A program made the position numbers and the translations under genes. From positions 62,001-126,000 of the forward strand of contig CAJQUW010004739.1 in the NCBI GenBank assembly GCA_907163375.1: DNA of 64,000 nt. Reading direction: 5' to 3'. The notes under the pieces were generated by a model. The model worked only from the letters and a program-made list of their open reading frames with translations. It had not been told where the DNA came from and made no database searches. This document shows positions 12,150-23,588 of the stretch, one piece after another (position 1 is the stretch's first letter; each line of letters begins with the position of its first letter). The stretch comes from Prostheceraeus crozeri. Lineage: Eukaryota; Platyhelminthes; Polycladida; Euryleptidae.

Positions 12150-12650
12150 TTTTGTAAATGTGACCGCAGACTTGCCCACGCTTTGTGAAAAGTCAGCATT
12201 GTTTCTATTTGCACATCCTTTATAAATTGCACAATGGCAAATTGCACCTGTCAAAATGCAAGACACAGTAGAATAACTTGGTCGCCGCGCAAAAAGGCAA
12301 CATAGAAACATGTGCCCACCTTGTACTGGTAAAAAAGGCAACATATGTACATTAATAACTTATGCTGACCATGTAAAAAGGCAAAGTAGATAATTTGCTC
12401 CCCTACAAAACGGCAATCATGTTGATCAACTTGCCCACTCTGTCAACCAAAAGGCGACACATATTAACTTGTCCATCCTGTCTAAAGGAAACATATCCTA
12501 ATTGAAGTCACTACAGCGTACTTGAAAAAAGGGCAATATACGAGCGTAATATAGGTAATTAAACAAATTTGCCCATCCCGTGAAAAGGCAATTTGCCCCT
12601 CATGTAAAAAGGCAGCATTGCCCACCCTGCCCACCCCGTGCCGGCATGCT
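12150..12650. repeat. degenerate subterminal repeat array (AAAAAGGCA / TTGCCCACC)
   Basis: Roughly ten units of an AAAAAGGCAA-type core, most preceded 10-15 bases earlier by TTGCCCA(C/T)CC or CTTGTCC-like phrases, at irregular 35-60-bp spacing. The array ends exactly at the hAT terminal repeat. I infer transposase-binding subterminal repeats rather than an independent minisatellite. The left end of the element holds only a few units, so the two ends are asymmetric. Confidence 0.65.
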
Positions 12651-12917
12651 TGGCTGCAATGGACAAAGCAAAGAGTCTCACTACAATTACCGCTATTGCC
12701 AGAAAATCATATAGGCCAACTGCTGGTCACCAGCTATACTGCAATCATCACAATTTAAGAAAATGCTTTGTTCACAAACTCTGATTTCCATTTAAATTCA
12801 CCAAAATTGAATGTTCCCTTTGTTTCAGTAAATTGATAATAGAGCATTAATTATTGCGTTATAGTTCAACCTTGCCCCTAACTGCACTTTTGGATGGAAT
12901 CTCCGGTAATATCATGA

Positions 12918-13766
12918 CTAGGAATCATAGAGTAGAGATATATAGGTAGAGTAACGACTCAAAAAAGTATCTGTATACAGCAAAAATTTTTTGTCAAAAT
13001 ATTCAGTTTTTTGCGGAGATTGCGTTCTCGTGGTCCAAAAAATTATTTGAGCAGCTTTAAAAAAGTCAAAATTTTGCCAATTTATATACTACCGAGATGT
13101 CTCCCTATACAAGTAGCATGAAACAAGTTGAATGTCAAAAGGTATGAATATTTGCCAATGATCATCCCAACTAAGCGGAAATCAAGCTGATTATCAATGG
13201 AATTTCATGAACAGTGTTATAATGGAAGTCTTCATGAAAAAGTTGCGATATTATTCGTGCTTTCTTGGTTGAAATATCAAGTTTTTAATTCAATTTTCAC
13301 CGGCTTGATTTTATGATTCACTAAATTCATGTTTCATTTCTTGAATCTGAATAGTGATGTGGACCCATTTACATCTTTCAAAGTTAATTGAAATAATTGT
13401 CTTTGAATCTGTGATTTTGCCATGCCAGTGGCAGCTGTTGCCTGATCACGCTTAAGAAGATTGAGGTTCAGCAGGAAAGCGCAGGTCATCGAGTTGCCAA
13501 TTTAACAAACATTACCTCACCAAGGCTGTGAGACACGGACCATCTGTAAAATAATTTCATTTCCTTCTGCTTTATGCTATCATGATCAGTCAATTCCGTT
13601 GTAATTTCTTCAAAATTGCATAAATGCGCATATCTCACATTTGCAAACAATTCCGACTGTATCTCCTTTGAGTTCATTTAATAAAATCGAAAGTGCATAC
13701 ACATTCGGGATTTAATAAATGCGGAGTTACCACTCTACCTAAATATACTTACTCTATGCTAGGAAT
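12918..13766 (+). mobile_element. hAT-type MITE, copy 2 (833 bp plus 8-bp target duplications)
   Basis: The element proper is 12926-13758, starting CATAGAGTAGAG and ending ATATACTTACTCTATG. It is flanked by the perfect direct repeat CTAGGAAT at 12918-12925 and 13759-13766. Its sequence is colinear with copy 1 at 1021-1849 over the full length. No coding frame. It lies in the spacer of the old foldback repeat, so it is younger than that repeat. Confidence 0.9.
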
Positions 13767-14156
13767 CCAAATTTGTGTGACTTCTGCGATAAGCACATGC
13801 CACAAATTCGCAAGCAATTGTCAATTGACCTTCTTGCATCATTGTATCTATAGAATGCATGTCACTGAATGCAGCAAAAAGAATACCACTAATGAATTTC
13901 TCATATCCCAATTGTGAAGTAGGCCTACGCTAATTTTTAGGAAACTTGATCATCGGAGTATATAACCAGAGGGAGGGAATTTCTATACTTCTGAAACTTT
14001 CCAAAACTTGTTGGTAGCATTCATGACCAACTGGACAGCTTGCACTTTTCAAAGGGAATGGATGAACATCTTGGAACGGTCTAAAAATTGCGCTGTGCAG
14101 AGTGCCCCTTCCTTCCTACTATAATCCTCCATCGTTAGTTTTATTGGAAAAACGAT

Positions 14157-14507
14157 CACTAGTCGCCAATTTGTGGTTAATCGCTCAATTGCGCGCTTGA
14201 TCCGCAACTAATTAAGTGCGATCGCAAGCGAACGCGGCTATTTGTTGTGGATCGCGCGCGAAATTGAGCGCAATAAGTAAGTTGAGCGGTGCGCGCTCAT
14301 TCACACGAGCTTCTTTACAAATATGAATGCGATTAACTGTGGAATGTGACCTTTTTATATGAAAGTTCATTCGAATCTCGCTAATTCGTGTTTGTTCGAG
14401 TGCGAATTACGCCATACATCGCGCTTGATCACAATAATTTTGAGCGTGAAGATAGCTGCGATCGTACTTGGTAATTGAGTGCGAACAATCTCGTGCTGGA
14501 CACTAGT
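14157..14507. mobile_element. CpG-rich 337-bp insertion with 7-bp flanking repeat
   Basis: CACTAGT flanks the insert at 14157-14163 and 14501-14507. The insert (14164-14500) is far richer in CG than its surroundings, with repeated GCGCGC, TTGAGCG and GATCGC phrases. The inverted left arm of the surrounding foldback, at about 10070-10130, lacks the insert and serves as an empty-site control. No clear terminal inverted repeats and no coding frame. The next bases differ by one, so an 8-bp duplication with one change is possible, which would point to a hAT-type MITE. Confidence 0.7.
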
Positions 14508-14654
14508 GAATGATTCTGTTTTTGTAAATTGAATAATTAAACACTGAACTGCATTTTCAGTTGAAGAACGGAAACAGACCGAAAAAACTCCCATTTCAAC
14601 CAACATCAGGAAACATTTGCAAAGCTAATTACATCAAAATTAACAAAAGCCAAA

Positions 14655-14830
14655 ATTTCACTTAATTGCGTATCTCAAATTTGTGATGTTGCAACTTCAA
14701 ATATGTAATTGTGTGAACTAGTCCTGCTGATGATTCCTAATGTTGGATGAAATGGTAGCTATTCATGTCTGCTCCCACTGTTCAGTTGAGGATGCAACTC
14801 AATAAATATTAAATTATGTATAATGTTTGC
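14655..14830 (+). repeat. extra copy of the foldback outer-arm repeat
   Basis: Direct match to the outer left arm at about 9930-10080, sharing CCTGCTGATGATTCCTAATG-like and GGATGAAATGGTAGC-like blocks, immediately next to the inverted copy at 14501-14650. Another direct copy lies at 42465-42690. Confidence 0.7.
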
Positions 14831-16803
14831 AAAAAAAATCATTTTTTGAGGGGCAAAAGCGGATGTTTCCTTTGCCTCCATCATCAAGAAAACACTTGAA
14901 TGTGCCATTGAACATTAATATTATCTAAAAAGTCAACAAATTGCATCAAAACATCTAGCCTTCTTCAAGTTTTTTTGTTAACTTATTATTGCAGTACATT
15001 ATAGATCTCTCCTTCTTCCGTCAAGAAGAAAGTACTCTGAAGACGGATTATTATATTGTCGGAAAGTGAATATAACCCGAAAGTCATTAAAATATTCTGA
15101 AATTATCGGTCAAAAAGTTCGGCTATACAAAAAGGCATATTTTCATATAGCCTGAGAAGTGAGTTTAAGAAATCTTGTGGCCTCGAATGTTTTCGTCATA
15201 CGACACACTCCTGATGAAGCCATTATTCGAATAACTCGATTTAGCTCTATGTATCTCATTGTGCATCATAGATGCAATTTCAAGAGCCTTGCTGTTTGTT
15301 CCACCAGAAATAATCCTGTCTCTTTCGACGATTGTTGTGAACAGATAGGGAAGTGTAGGTGATCTGTCTGAACTTTCAAATCACAGCTTTACCATTAGTT
15401 TCTGGAACATGGATGCATGCATAATCTGTGATAGTCAATATTCCAGTCTTGAGTACGGTCCTTTCAACGGTGTATCACAAAATCTTGTGTAAGCATTCTA
15501 AGAATCTTGTGTACCCATGGAGCCAGCCTTGTGTGCAGCACCTACTTTGCCTAGACTTTTGTTCATATCTGTAATAAACTACATATCGCATATATTTAGC
15601 TCCACATTAATAGAATTGAAATACCATCCACTGATCTTCAAGGTAATGGGACATAATTTCAACTATATTCCACACAATCAAGTTCATTAATGATCCCGTT
15701 TTACTTACATGTAACTGGTCATTTTCTTTTCTAGCGTGTTTTTATTTCAACTTTTGTCAAAATCCTCCTCTAATTGAGAACATAAAAGCGCTAGATTGAA
15801 AAAATACAGAGGGAAAATAAACTCTGATTGTATTTTATCTTCTGTTCTGAAGCTACACAAATAATAAAGGGCAGGTAGCTTGATTGAATTACCGATGTGT
15901 CAAAATTTAAAGTCAAAAACAACAATCAGACTTCAGATTTCTTCTGATTCTTTCTACAGGAATCAGATTGCACCAGTGACAACAGACAACAGCTTATCTG
16001 CGTAATATCGTCAAAAAATAGAAAATTTAACGCTTTGATGAAATCTTTAGCAAAGCTTTGATTTAATTTTCATTTTGTTTTCTAATGGGATGTCGCAAAT
16101 ATACAAAATGACTCTTAGGAAAATCATGGAATGTCTGACATTTTGATGAGCACTTTTTTGAATGAAGAGTTCCTGCTTCATTAAGATGATAAAGAAAAAT
16201 AAAATGAAATTCTTGATAAGATGTGATTTTCACAAAATTCCGGTATGACTTTGATAATTGAATTTGATGAGGAATCTGTCAAAGCTACCAAAAATTCGCA
16301 CATCGGTAAAATTAATAACATTTTAATTAGGCCTATCATAATGCTATAAAATACACAACAAAGCGAGATTTTCAACAATTTGAAAAACCTGTAATTTGAA
16401 ATGTATTGAAATTTATGTCTGACATGTGACAAAGCAATTGTCAAAACGACATGAAATACAAATTAAAACTCGCATGTTTCTTGGAGATATCGCATTAAAA
16501 AGTTTCATTTGACTTAATGAATTTGAATAAGTGATAAATTGCATGTAAGTTCCGAGGAGAAAAATGTAAATGTAATTGCAGATTGTAGAAAAACCATTTC
16601 TTTTGAAAGGTACTCGCATTATTTGGGAAAAAATGTGCTTTGTAAAAAGAGCTCGAAAAAAACCTAACTAAGTTTTCGCTTTAAGTTTCGTCAGTTTGCT
16701 CATTGATAATGTGATATGCAGGCTTCGGGAAAACAGGTTTTAAACGTAAAGCCTTGATTTTAGCCTAAAACGGTGATTTTGGAGCAATCAACCTTGCCAC
16801 AAC
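14831..16803. other. no recognisable feature
   Basis: AT-rich intergenic sequence. The short frames here, for example around 15159-15362 and 16181-16619, show no known motif or splice context. Confidence 0.4.
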
Positions 16804-17342
16804 TTATCCGACCAGCTCGTGATCTTGGTGTCCGATGCAGACCAGAGAACTGTTCAAAGAACTGAATGATTCCTGTGGCCTGTGGCCTCGTGCTTCCAAG
16901 CCAAAAGCTACGTCGAAGTGATAAGCAACCTGGACAACACCGACGATCCAGAACGCTATCAATCCAAAAGCGACAAGAACTGTTCCAAAGTAAATCCCTG
17001 GGAATATATATTCGGGGTCATTTGGTCTCACTTGTCCTTATACCTCCACTACTTTTGAAGCAACTCGAAGAATCTGCGTTTTTGATCATCCAGGCATTTT
17101 TTTGAGAGATCAGACTTAATCTCTAATCGCTGACATTCCAGGAGAGGAGAGAAACTGATATTGAACTGATTAGTGTCCAGCGAAAAAACCTTTGCGCCGA
17201 CACTTCGAATGGCAGTGGAAGTAATTAAGGGTGAGAGTGATATTTCTTCGTTTCCGACCAGAATTGAACCAGCAAAATATCCTTCTTGAAATTCTATCCT
17301 GCAGAAAGGTATTGATGTGGAAAGAAGCTTCTCCATGTGCAC
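16804..17342 (-). pseudogene. two adjacent unidentified open frames, one with a membrane segment
   Basis: On the minus strand a 97-codon frame (17342-17049) is followed after 17 bases by a 75-codon frame (17031-16804) in a different phase. The second contains a strongly hydrophobic run (FPGIYFGTVLVAFGLIAFW) long enough for a membrane helix. Composition is protein-like and the two fall end to end, which suggests one gene with a frame break, or two exons of a live gene, but I recognise neither and no clear splice sites connect them. The LINE fragment starts at the upstream end of the first frame, so its insertion may have cut the original. Confidence 0.25.
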
Positions 17343-18115
17343 AAATATATTTTGAATGATGTTTTGAACTCTACTGAAGTAATTACTGCTGAATTTTATA
17401 ATATTCGATCATGGGCAGAAGCAAATTGTTTGCAGTTAAATGAATCAAAGACGAAAGCGCTATGCATATGTAAAAAGAACTTTAATGTATATTTTCCTTT
17501 TCAATTCAAGATTCTAGGTGTTTCTTGGTCATGTGACTTGAAGTGGAATTCTCATTTTGATCACTTAGCCGCACTCTGTACAAGACGTCTTTGCGCTCTT
17601 AAAGTTCTCAGAGAAAGTTTCACTCATAACGACTTATGTTTTGTTCTTAACAGCACCATCAGAAGTATCATGCCATATCGTACGACTTTGTTCGGCGTGT
17701 TGAGTTTGAGACTTGCACCGTAATAGAGAAAATTTACAAACGTGCACGTAAAGTTATTTGTCACAATAATTGCAAATGCTCAAATGACATTCTTGACTTT
17801 CATGATGTGCGCTTGAAATGCCTGTAAAAAGCTTTTTGAAAAATGTCAAGATGTGAAACATCCCTTCTAAGACATTGTTGTCACAAGAGAGACAACAGAC
17901 TGTTGATTCCATACTGTAGTAAGGAGACAGAATTTTGTTGTGTTATCAACCTCCATTCTCAACGAACTGGATGATCTTACGACCGGACTTGTCCAAATTC
18001 CTTGATTTTTTATTTTGAAAAAAATATATATTCTATTTTGTATTGACTGATCAGTCAAAGGCTTGATGCAAATGCTTTTGCAATTGTATTTGTATTTTTG
18101 TATTTTAAGAAGGAC
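17337..18115 (+). mobile_element. 5'-truncated LINE, C-terminal part of reverse transcriptase
   Basis: The plus-strand frame from 17337 to about 17700 carries the thumb-side signature of CR1/L2/Jockey-like reverse transcriptases: SWAEANCLQLNESKTKAL, then FKILGVSWSCDLKWNSHFD and RRLCALKVLR. After a frameshift near 17700 the protein resumes as VIEKIYKRARKVIC and CKCSNDILDF up to about 17820, with further decayed coding to about 17990 (stops at 17824 and later). The catalytic FADD block and endonuclease are missing, as expected from 5' truncation. The 3' end (about 18075-18115) is a run of TTGTATTT-type units, a simple-repeat tail typical of several LINE clades. Clade not determined. Confidence 0.8.
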
Positions 18116-21100
18116 ATCGGAAATTGGCGTATCCGGACAACTTAATAGACCTATTTCGGAAATTAGGAGCCGATAATGGTATACCTACAGGAAAGATAAT
18201 TATGTCGGCCATTCCAGCCGAAGCCTAGAAGGTTGTCCATCTGCCTGTTTAACTACGGTATAGCTTTAGTGTAGTGCTAGTAGCACTATCGATGCTAGGG
18301 ACACTATTAATTAGGCTCAAAAGACAGATGAGCATAAGATGAAAAGGAAACCATCGCTCAAATGAAACCCTTCAATGAATGAAATTCCCACATGCAAATT
18401 GTAGGAACGGATCAAGCGATACACACAGAAACCTAGACAGCAAACATTTGGCTTTTATTTGGAGTAATAAGTAAAGTATAGTTAGAAACAGAAGTTTATC
18501 AAAAGTTAATTCTGAATCCTCGATCTTGAATGAGCGATGTTGTCTCAAGATATCTTCAGAGTGATGACACTGCTTATCGCTGCATCAGGTGACATTAGTG
18601 ACCTATAAACTCTTTCAAAATCATGTCAACCTGCTTGAAGTCGTATTATTGAAAATTCGGAAGATCTCTTCGATTCAGTGGGCTACCAACTCATTCCGAG
18701 TAGCAAAAGCTGTTTGGTGCAAAGGAAGTTAAAACCAAAACTGGTTAGGAATGGCCGTGACTTCATTTTTATTCCTCCAAAACATAGCACTCATCACGCA
18801 CGTCGCTTGATCTTAACTGAAACAATTTGCAGATATGTTATAAAATACATGTCGACCTACTAGACAAAGTTGATAAGATGACCATCCATTCACAGATGAA
18901 ACATTATGTGGTGCAATTCAAGTCTGGAACAAAAAATGTAATAGTTGACTGTCAGAGTGGAAATTGCAAATGCATTGCATTGGTCTCAAATGAATGGCAC
19001 GCTACGATTGACTGCAAAAATGTCTTTAATTGAAAATGTCCTCAGGGGCAAAACTAACTGAGCAGGAATTTGTCAAACAGATTGCAGCACTGCTTGTTGA
19101 ACATCAAGACATAGACAGCGGAAATTGAATCTGATTTTGGAAATATTAGAATTAGAATTCTGATATGACTTCTGCATCTGCCAAAATCTTTTTGGTAAAT
19201 GTATTTGACAAGTGCACTGACTGTGAAGGTAGGAGCGCATTGTGCCATTTAGAGACACAATTAAGATGTCTACATGTCTGTGTAATAACATCCAGTACTA
19301 CAGAATGTGAGAAGTAAAGAGGGTTAAGAACCACCGAGTCAAATGCGCGCACATCCAATCTGATGTCTACATGCCTGCACATGCATATGCAACGTCCATT
19401 CCATTGGTCTTCCTTTTGTGCTCATTTCACATTGCCAACGGCTCGAAAGTGAGATAGAAATCAAAACAGAAATGAAGGCAGAAATCTATTCCTTGGGCGG
19501 TACATGTACTTTTTCATAGGGGAATACATGTTATACGTGAATTTTATGTGAATATAAGTGTGGTATTGAGATTAAAGTCTGCCACTTCTTCATAGCATGG
19601 ACACACAATATGTACAAATATGCATTCAGACGTTTCCGCTTTATGTGTATTCTGCACTTTCGTTTTATGTATCCTATGACTGGCAAATGACTTGGTGTAG
19701 CGTTCCCGTTCTTCACCACTACACCACTGTCTGAACCTATAGTTAGCGATCAGTTCTTAGGTCTAGACTAAATGCAGTGTAAAAGGTTGTCATGATTTCA
19801 AGAATTCTGTGCTTGAATTTCAATGGCTTGTTTTGATTTTCCAGACTTGCGAAATCTATCAGATGTATGCATACTTATTGAACAAAAGTGTAATAAGAGC
19901 ATCAGTATCATATAATGATTCCAATGATAAAATATCACTGATTCATTCAAAAGACTTCATTGATCCACTATAACATTTGCTTTCACGGAGGAATATATTC
20001 ATTGATAGAAGCGATGCTCAGGAATCAAGGATTAAATGTTCACTCTAAGCTTAATATAAACTGACAGGAGTTAAATTTTGACAACTGCAACGATAAATCC
20101 ATGAAAATTGAAATAAAAGTGTCATACACTCATTTATAGTTGCCCTAAAAACATTCCGAATTTCATTGCAAATTTCATCAAGTAAACCGACTACATTTCA
20201 TTTTACAAAGAAAGGAGGGAAGAACATTTAGTTTGTCTGGAAGCTTGCATTCAGAATTATGTATACTCCTCAAAACTTGCTGCAGCAGAAGTTGATGTGA
20301 ACAAAATCAAAAACCCGTAAATCTAAAAGAGGAGCGCAGAATGAATGATATTCACATTGGAATGTCATAAGTCGCATGCTATTACATTATCGTTAGAAAA
20401 ATATTTCCTCTCATTTTACCACCTCTCATTTATGATCATAATTTCAGCTGATTTTTGATTATCAATTTTTCACATTGCAACATAGAAATCGCAGACATGA
20501 ATTACTGTCAACGGTAGGCAGTGCCGAAGTTCGACTTGTCAGTTGTATATCAGTGTTGGTTTACACACGATTACTGAAACAATCATGACCATCTTTTACA
20601 TGCAACTACAATCATCACTGTAGTGAATATCCTACTACACGCATAAAGTATAGGTCCGCTCATTCATGTGCACATTTCATAGGCCTATTCACACACAATT
20701 TATTTGTACATGTGATCAATCAAATCTGACTGCATTACATATTGCATTAATATATTATGCCTACTCCACACGAAGGATCCGCGGAATTCAAGGAGTGAAC
20801 TTTAAAATAAACTTATTACGCTTCTCGAATAATTCAACTACAATGATCTTCTCGGTCACCGCTTCATGCAACATTTTACAACATATTTTATACAACAAAA
20901 GCATTGGACCTAACATTTAAAATGCAACATGGACATGCAAAATATACTGCTCTACTCAGCAGATAATTCGCGACATTATAAACTAGGGTGCGTGTGAGTG
21001 TTGATAGTTACAATCACATATCACCTTGCTTTGAGATCAAATGAATTTTGGTGTTTCTTGATGTATACAATGTTCATTCATTTCTCAACAGCTATCTGCA

Positions 21101-21479
21101 ATTATACTGCCAAACGCGCACTGTCGACACAGATATTAAAAAAATCCTGTGATCTACTGAATGAATTGACGGATGCCATTTTATGCTAAACATCTGGTCT
21201 TCAGCTTCCTATTAACGATACAATTATATGCGAATGTAAATAAGGCAGTTATTTTGTAATGAATCGTCATTAAAAACTTAACTTCGTTTTCATCATGTAG
21301 AAAAATCTATGGAGCCCTTTTTTGAAGGTCGACAAAACAATGTTGATCACTAGCAGTGATCGAATAGGCAATTGATATAATGTGTCATTGACTTGAGATG
21401 TCCGCATCTATCGTCCCTATTCAACCCTACAAAGCCTATTGTGTCCTAGAGCGACCAACATCGAATGTCGATCTCACGC
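18116..21479. other. no recognisable feature
   Basis: AT-rich sequence with only short frames. A patch with more even composition at 18116-18320 has no identifiable ends. One TAGGCCTA octamer at about 20681. Confidence 0.4.
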
Positions 21480-21770
21480 GGGAAGAGGTTAAGACAAAAG
21501 TCAACAAGTTCAAGTTTTACGAGAAATAACCCGAGAGGCACTCAAATCTACTTGACATGATTGATTGGAGCGACAGTCACAGGAAAGAATTAGGCAAGTC
21601 ATCGAGTTATACTCGTACTATCTAGTAGCTGACGGAATGCGTCCCATCGAGGAGAAATTTGAGGGGTAAACTGTAGAAGCGATGGAAAGAGTTATCAAAA
21701 ATGTTGTGAAGAAGTCGGTTGGCAGCAAGTCATTAGCTAAGTTTGGTAACCTTGGAAAACACCAGTGATG
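21480..21770 (+). pseudogene. decayed coding remnant, family unknown
   Basis: Protein-like codon runs appear in two plus-strand frames: EEVKTKVNKFKFYEK then PERHSNLLDMIDWSD, followed in another frame by RIRQVIELYSYYLVADGM and, after a stop, AMERVIKNVVKKSVGSKS. The alternating charged and hydrophobic pattern suggests helical protein, but I recognise no family. It could be a worn host exon or part of a transposon protein. It ends beside a perfect 19-bp hairpin at 21779-21842. Confidence 0.3.
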
Positions 21771-21778
21771 TAGGTATG

Positions 21779-21842
21779 TAAAGTTTGAAATATCATAAAA
21801 AGAATTAGCTACTAGCATGTTTATATGATATTTCAAACTTTA
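21779..21842. repeat. perfect 19-bp inverted repeat (hairpin)
   Basis: TAAAGTTTGAAATATCATA at 21779-21797 is matched exactly by its inverse at 21824-21842, with a 26-base loop. It could be the remains of a small palindromic MITE; nothing ties it to a gene. Confidence 0.8.
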
Positions 21843-21849
21843 TCATTGC

Positions 21850-23434
21850 ATATTGCACAATTATGAAGCAAAACAAAATAATATAGAATATCAATCATAT
21901 CAAAATATTTTGGGTGAGACTAAATCACATATCACACACAAAAATTTGCTTCTAATTTGTTTTGAAGGTTTTGTAGGTTTTCGGAAGTAAATGGACTTTG
22001 ACCAACTCAGATCTCAAAAGAATCGATGGAATTTCGAATATAAGGTTTATGTAAAATGCGCGAGTACCTTTGTTCAATCGCCTTTCCCAGTTGTCAAGAT
22101 CACATCAATTTGGCAATTCAGAAGGGGCCTCAGTGCGGCTCAGTGATAGTATGCATTACGTTTCAGTTTTACAGAAGAGGAAGAATTCAAGGGACTTATC
22201 AGATATCACAAAAATTCATGAATTTATATGTAAAGTACTTGTCATCCTCTTCAACATAGATGTACTAAAACATCATTCTCGCAGGTTACGCCTTCGACAA
22301 TAAATATGCTTTCAATCACAGCATCACCATCATCAATGTCGATTTCTTCGATTTGAGGGCAGCTCGTAAAACTCAGCTATTCACAGTGCATGCTCGAATG
22401 AAAAAAATAAGATTTAGAATGGTGGAAAACAGTGAATCATATGATTCGAACATGCAACGATTTCTTTGACTGTTGAATATTTTTAGAATCTCTTTTTAAA
22501 ATTTTCTTGGCCTGGTGCATTACTGCTTTTCCATATTTTCACTCGCAATTTTAGAAATTTCTGCAATTACACTTGCCGCAACTTGCAGCTTTCATACAGT
22601 CATGTCATCAGAGAATTAGAAAATAAAAAGTATATGAATTGTGCTGCCATAGTCTGCTATTGAACCGTCACAGGTAATTTAATTGCCATGTAAACGAAGA
22701 GATAGCCAGCATGCACCACACACACTTCAGCGGCGCGCTCCCGCGCGTCTCTGTGTTGAAAGCTCCATAGGTTTATAAAAGTTCTGAACGAAAATTTTGG
22801 AAGCATGAGGACACGCCGCGTCCGGTGTGAATGAACCTTTCGAGACAGAGATTTTAGTGGAAGTTCACTAAGTTAACCTGTGTAAATGCGCCTGAACACG
22901 TCGTCGAATTGTGCAAGGACATTTGGATGATAATTAAGCCTACTTGAAGACATAGATTTAATCTGGGCACATTGTCATTCTGATATTAACAATACATCGG
23001 ATTTATCAGTCATGTTTGACAATTTCCTTCGCAATAATACTCTTCTGGGTAAAATTCTCGCTTTGATAGAAATTTGGAAATCTTTGAAATTTCAATGTAA
23101 AAAGACAGAAATAACACATATTCAGACTGAAGCAATCAAATTAGGCGCACACCATTGTCTGTCATCTGACAATTTATACTCCTGAAGAAAATTTTGTTTA
23201 TTTTATATTTGTTTTCAAGAATGTGCAGAATCGATTTTCTGCATCTTCAGTTCAGTTTTTTTATCGCAGTTAATATTCCTCAGATCTGACACATACATGT
23301 TATTTATTGCGGCAACATAAAGCCGTAAGATATAGCCTAAGAGATTTTCACCTATATCTAAGCTAGTCTGTTATGCTGCACTTCTGAAGCAGTGGAATAT
23401 GTGGTGGAGGATAGGTTGACCTGTTTCTGGAATA
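21850..23434. other. no gene; one CpG-rich patch
   Basis: Mostly AT-rich. A CpG-rich stretch at 22725-22920 (GGCGCGCTCCCGCGCG, CGCCGCGTCCGG) stands out from its surroundings and resembles the terminal region of a DNA transposon, but I found no inverted partner. Confidence 0.4.
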
Positions 23435-23588
23435 CTGTAAAACTACAGATTTTTGCAAATTTCGCGAGTGACTCGCGATAATTTGTTACCATGGATATTG
23501 CAAGTGGTGACGACCATGAACTCGCAAAAATGAGTTGCCGCGAATTTCGTCCATGAGTCGCCAGTCGCGAAATGAAGTTGTTTCACAG
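23435..23588. mobile_element. 154-bp mariner-type MITE with TA target duplication
   Basis: The segment starts CTGTAAAACTAC and ends GTTTCACAG, an imperfect terminal inverted repeat, and is flanked on both sides by TA, the target duplication of Tc1/mariner elements. The interior is rich in TCGCGA and GAGTCGC phrases in both orientations, giving it a partly palindromic character. No coding capacity. Confidence 0.65.

Larger units (their letters stand above)
10293..12652 (-). mobile_element. hAT DNA transposon with perfect 8-bp target duplication
   Basis: Both ends carry the inverted repeat CAAGCATGCCGG, and a perfect 8-bp direct repeat GCTGCAAT flanks it at 10285-10292 and 12653-12660. The 8-bp duplication and the ZMYM1-like transposase frame on the minus strand place it in the hAT superfamily. 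Both subterminal regions are studded with AAAAGGCA / TTGCCCACC motifs: densely at 12150-12650 (about ten degenerate copies) and more weakly at 10300-10360. Iterated subterminal motifs are the known binding sites of hAT transposases. About 0.7 kb on the left (10440-11160) has no recognisable content. Confidence 0.88.
9930..14650. repeat. old foldback repeat enlarged by three later insertions
   Basis: The left arm (9930-10250) is matched in inverse by the right arm, which lies in two pieces (14010-14163 and 14501-14650). Shared blocks include GCACAGCGCAATTTTTAGA, AAGCTGTCCAG-like and CTGAAAATGCAG. Between and within the arms sit a hAT element (10293-12652), a MITE (12926-13758) and a CpG-rich insert (14164-14500). 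Subtracting these leaves an original spacer of roughly 0.6 kb. The outer arm segment recurs at 14655-14830 and 42465-42690, so it is a dispersed family. Confidence 0.7.
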
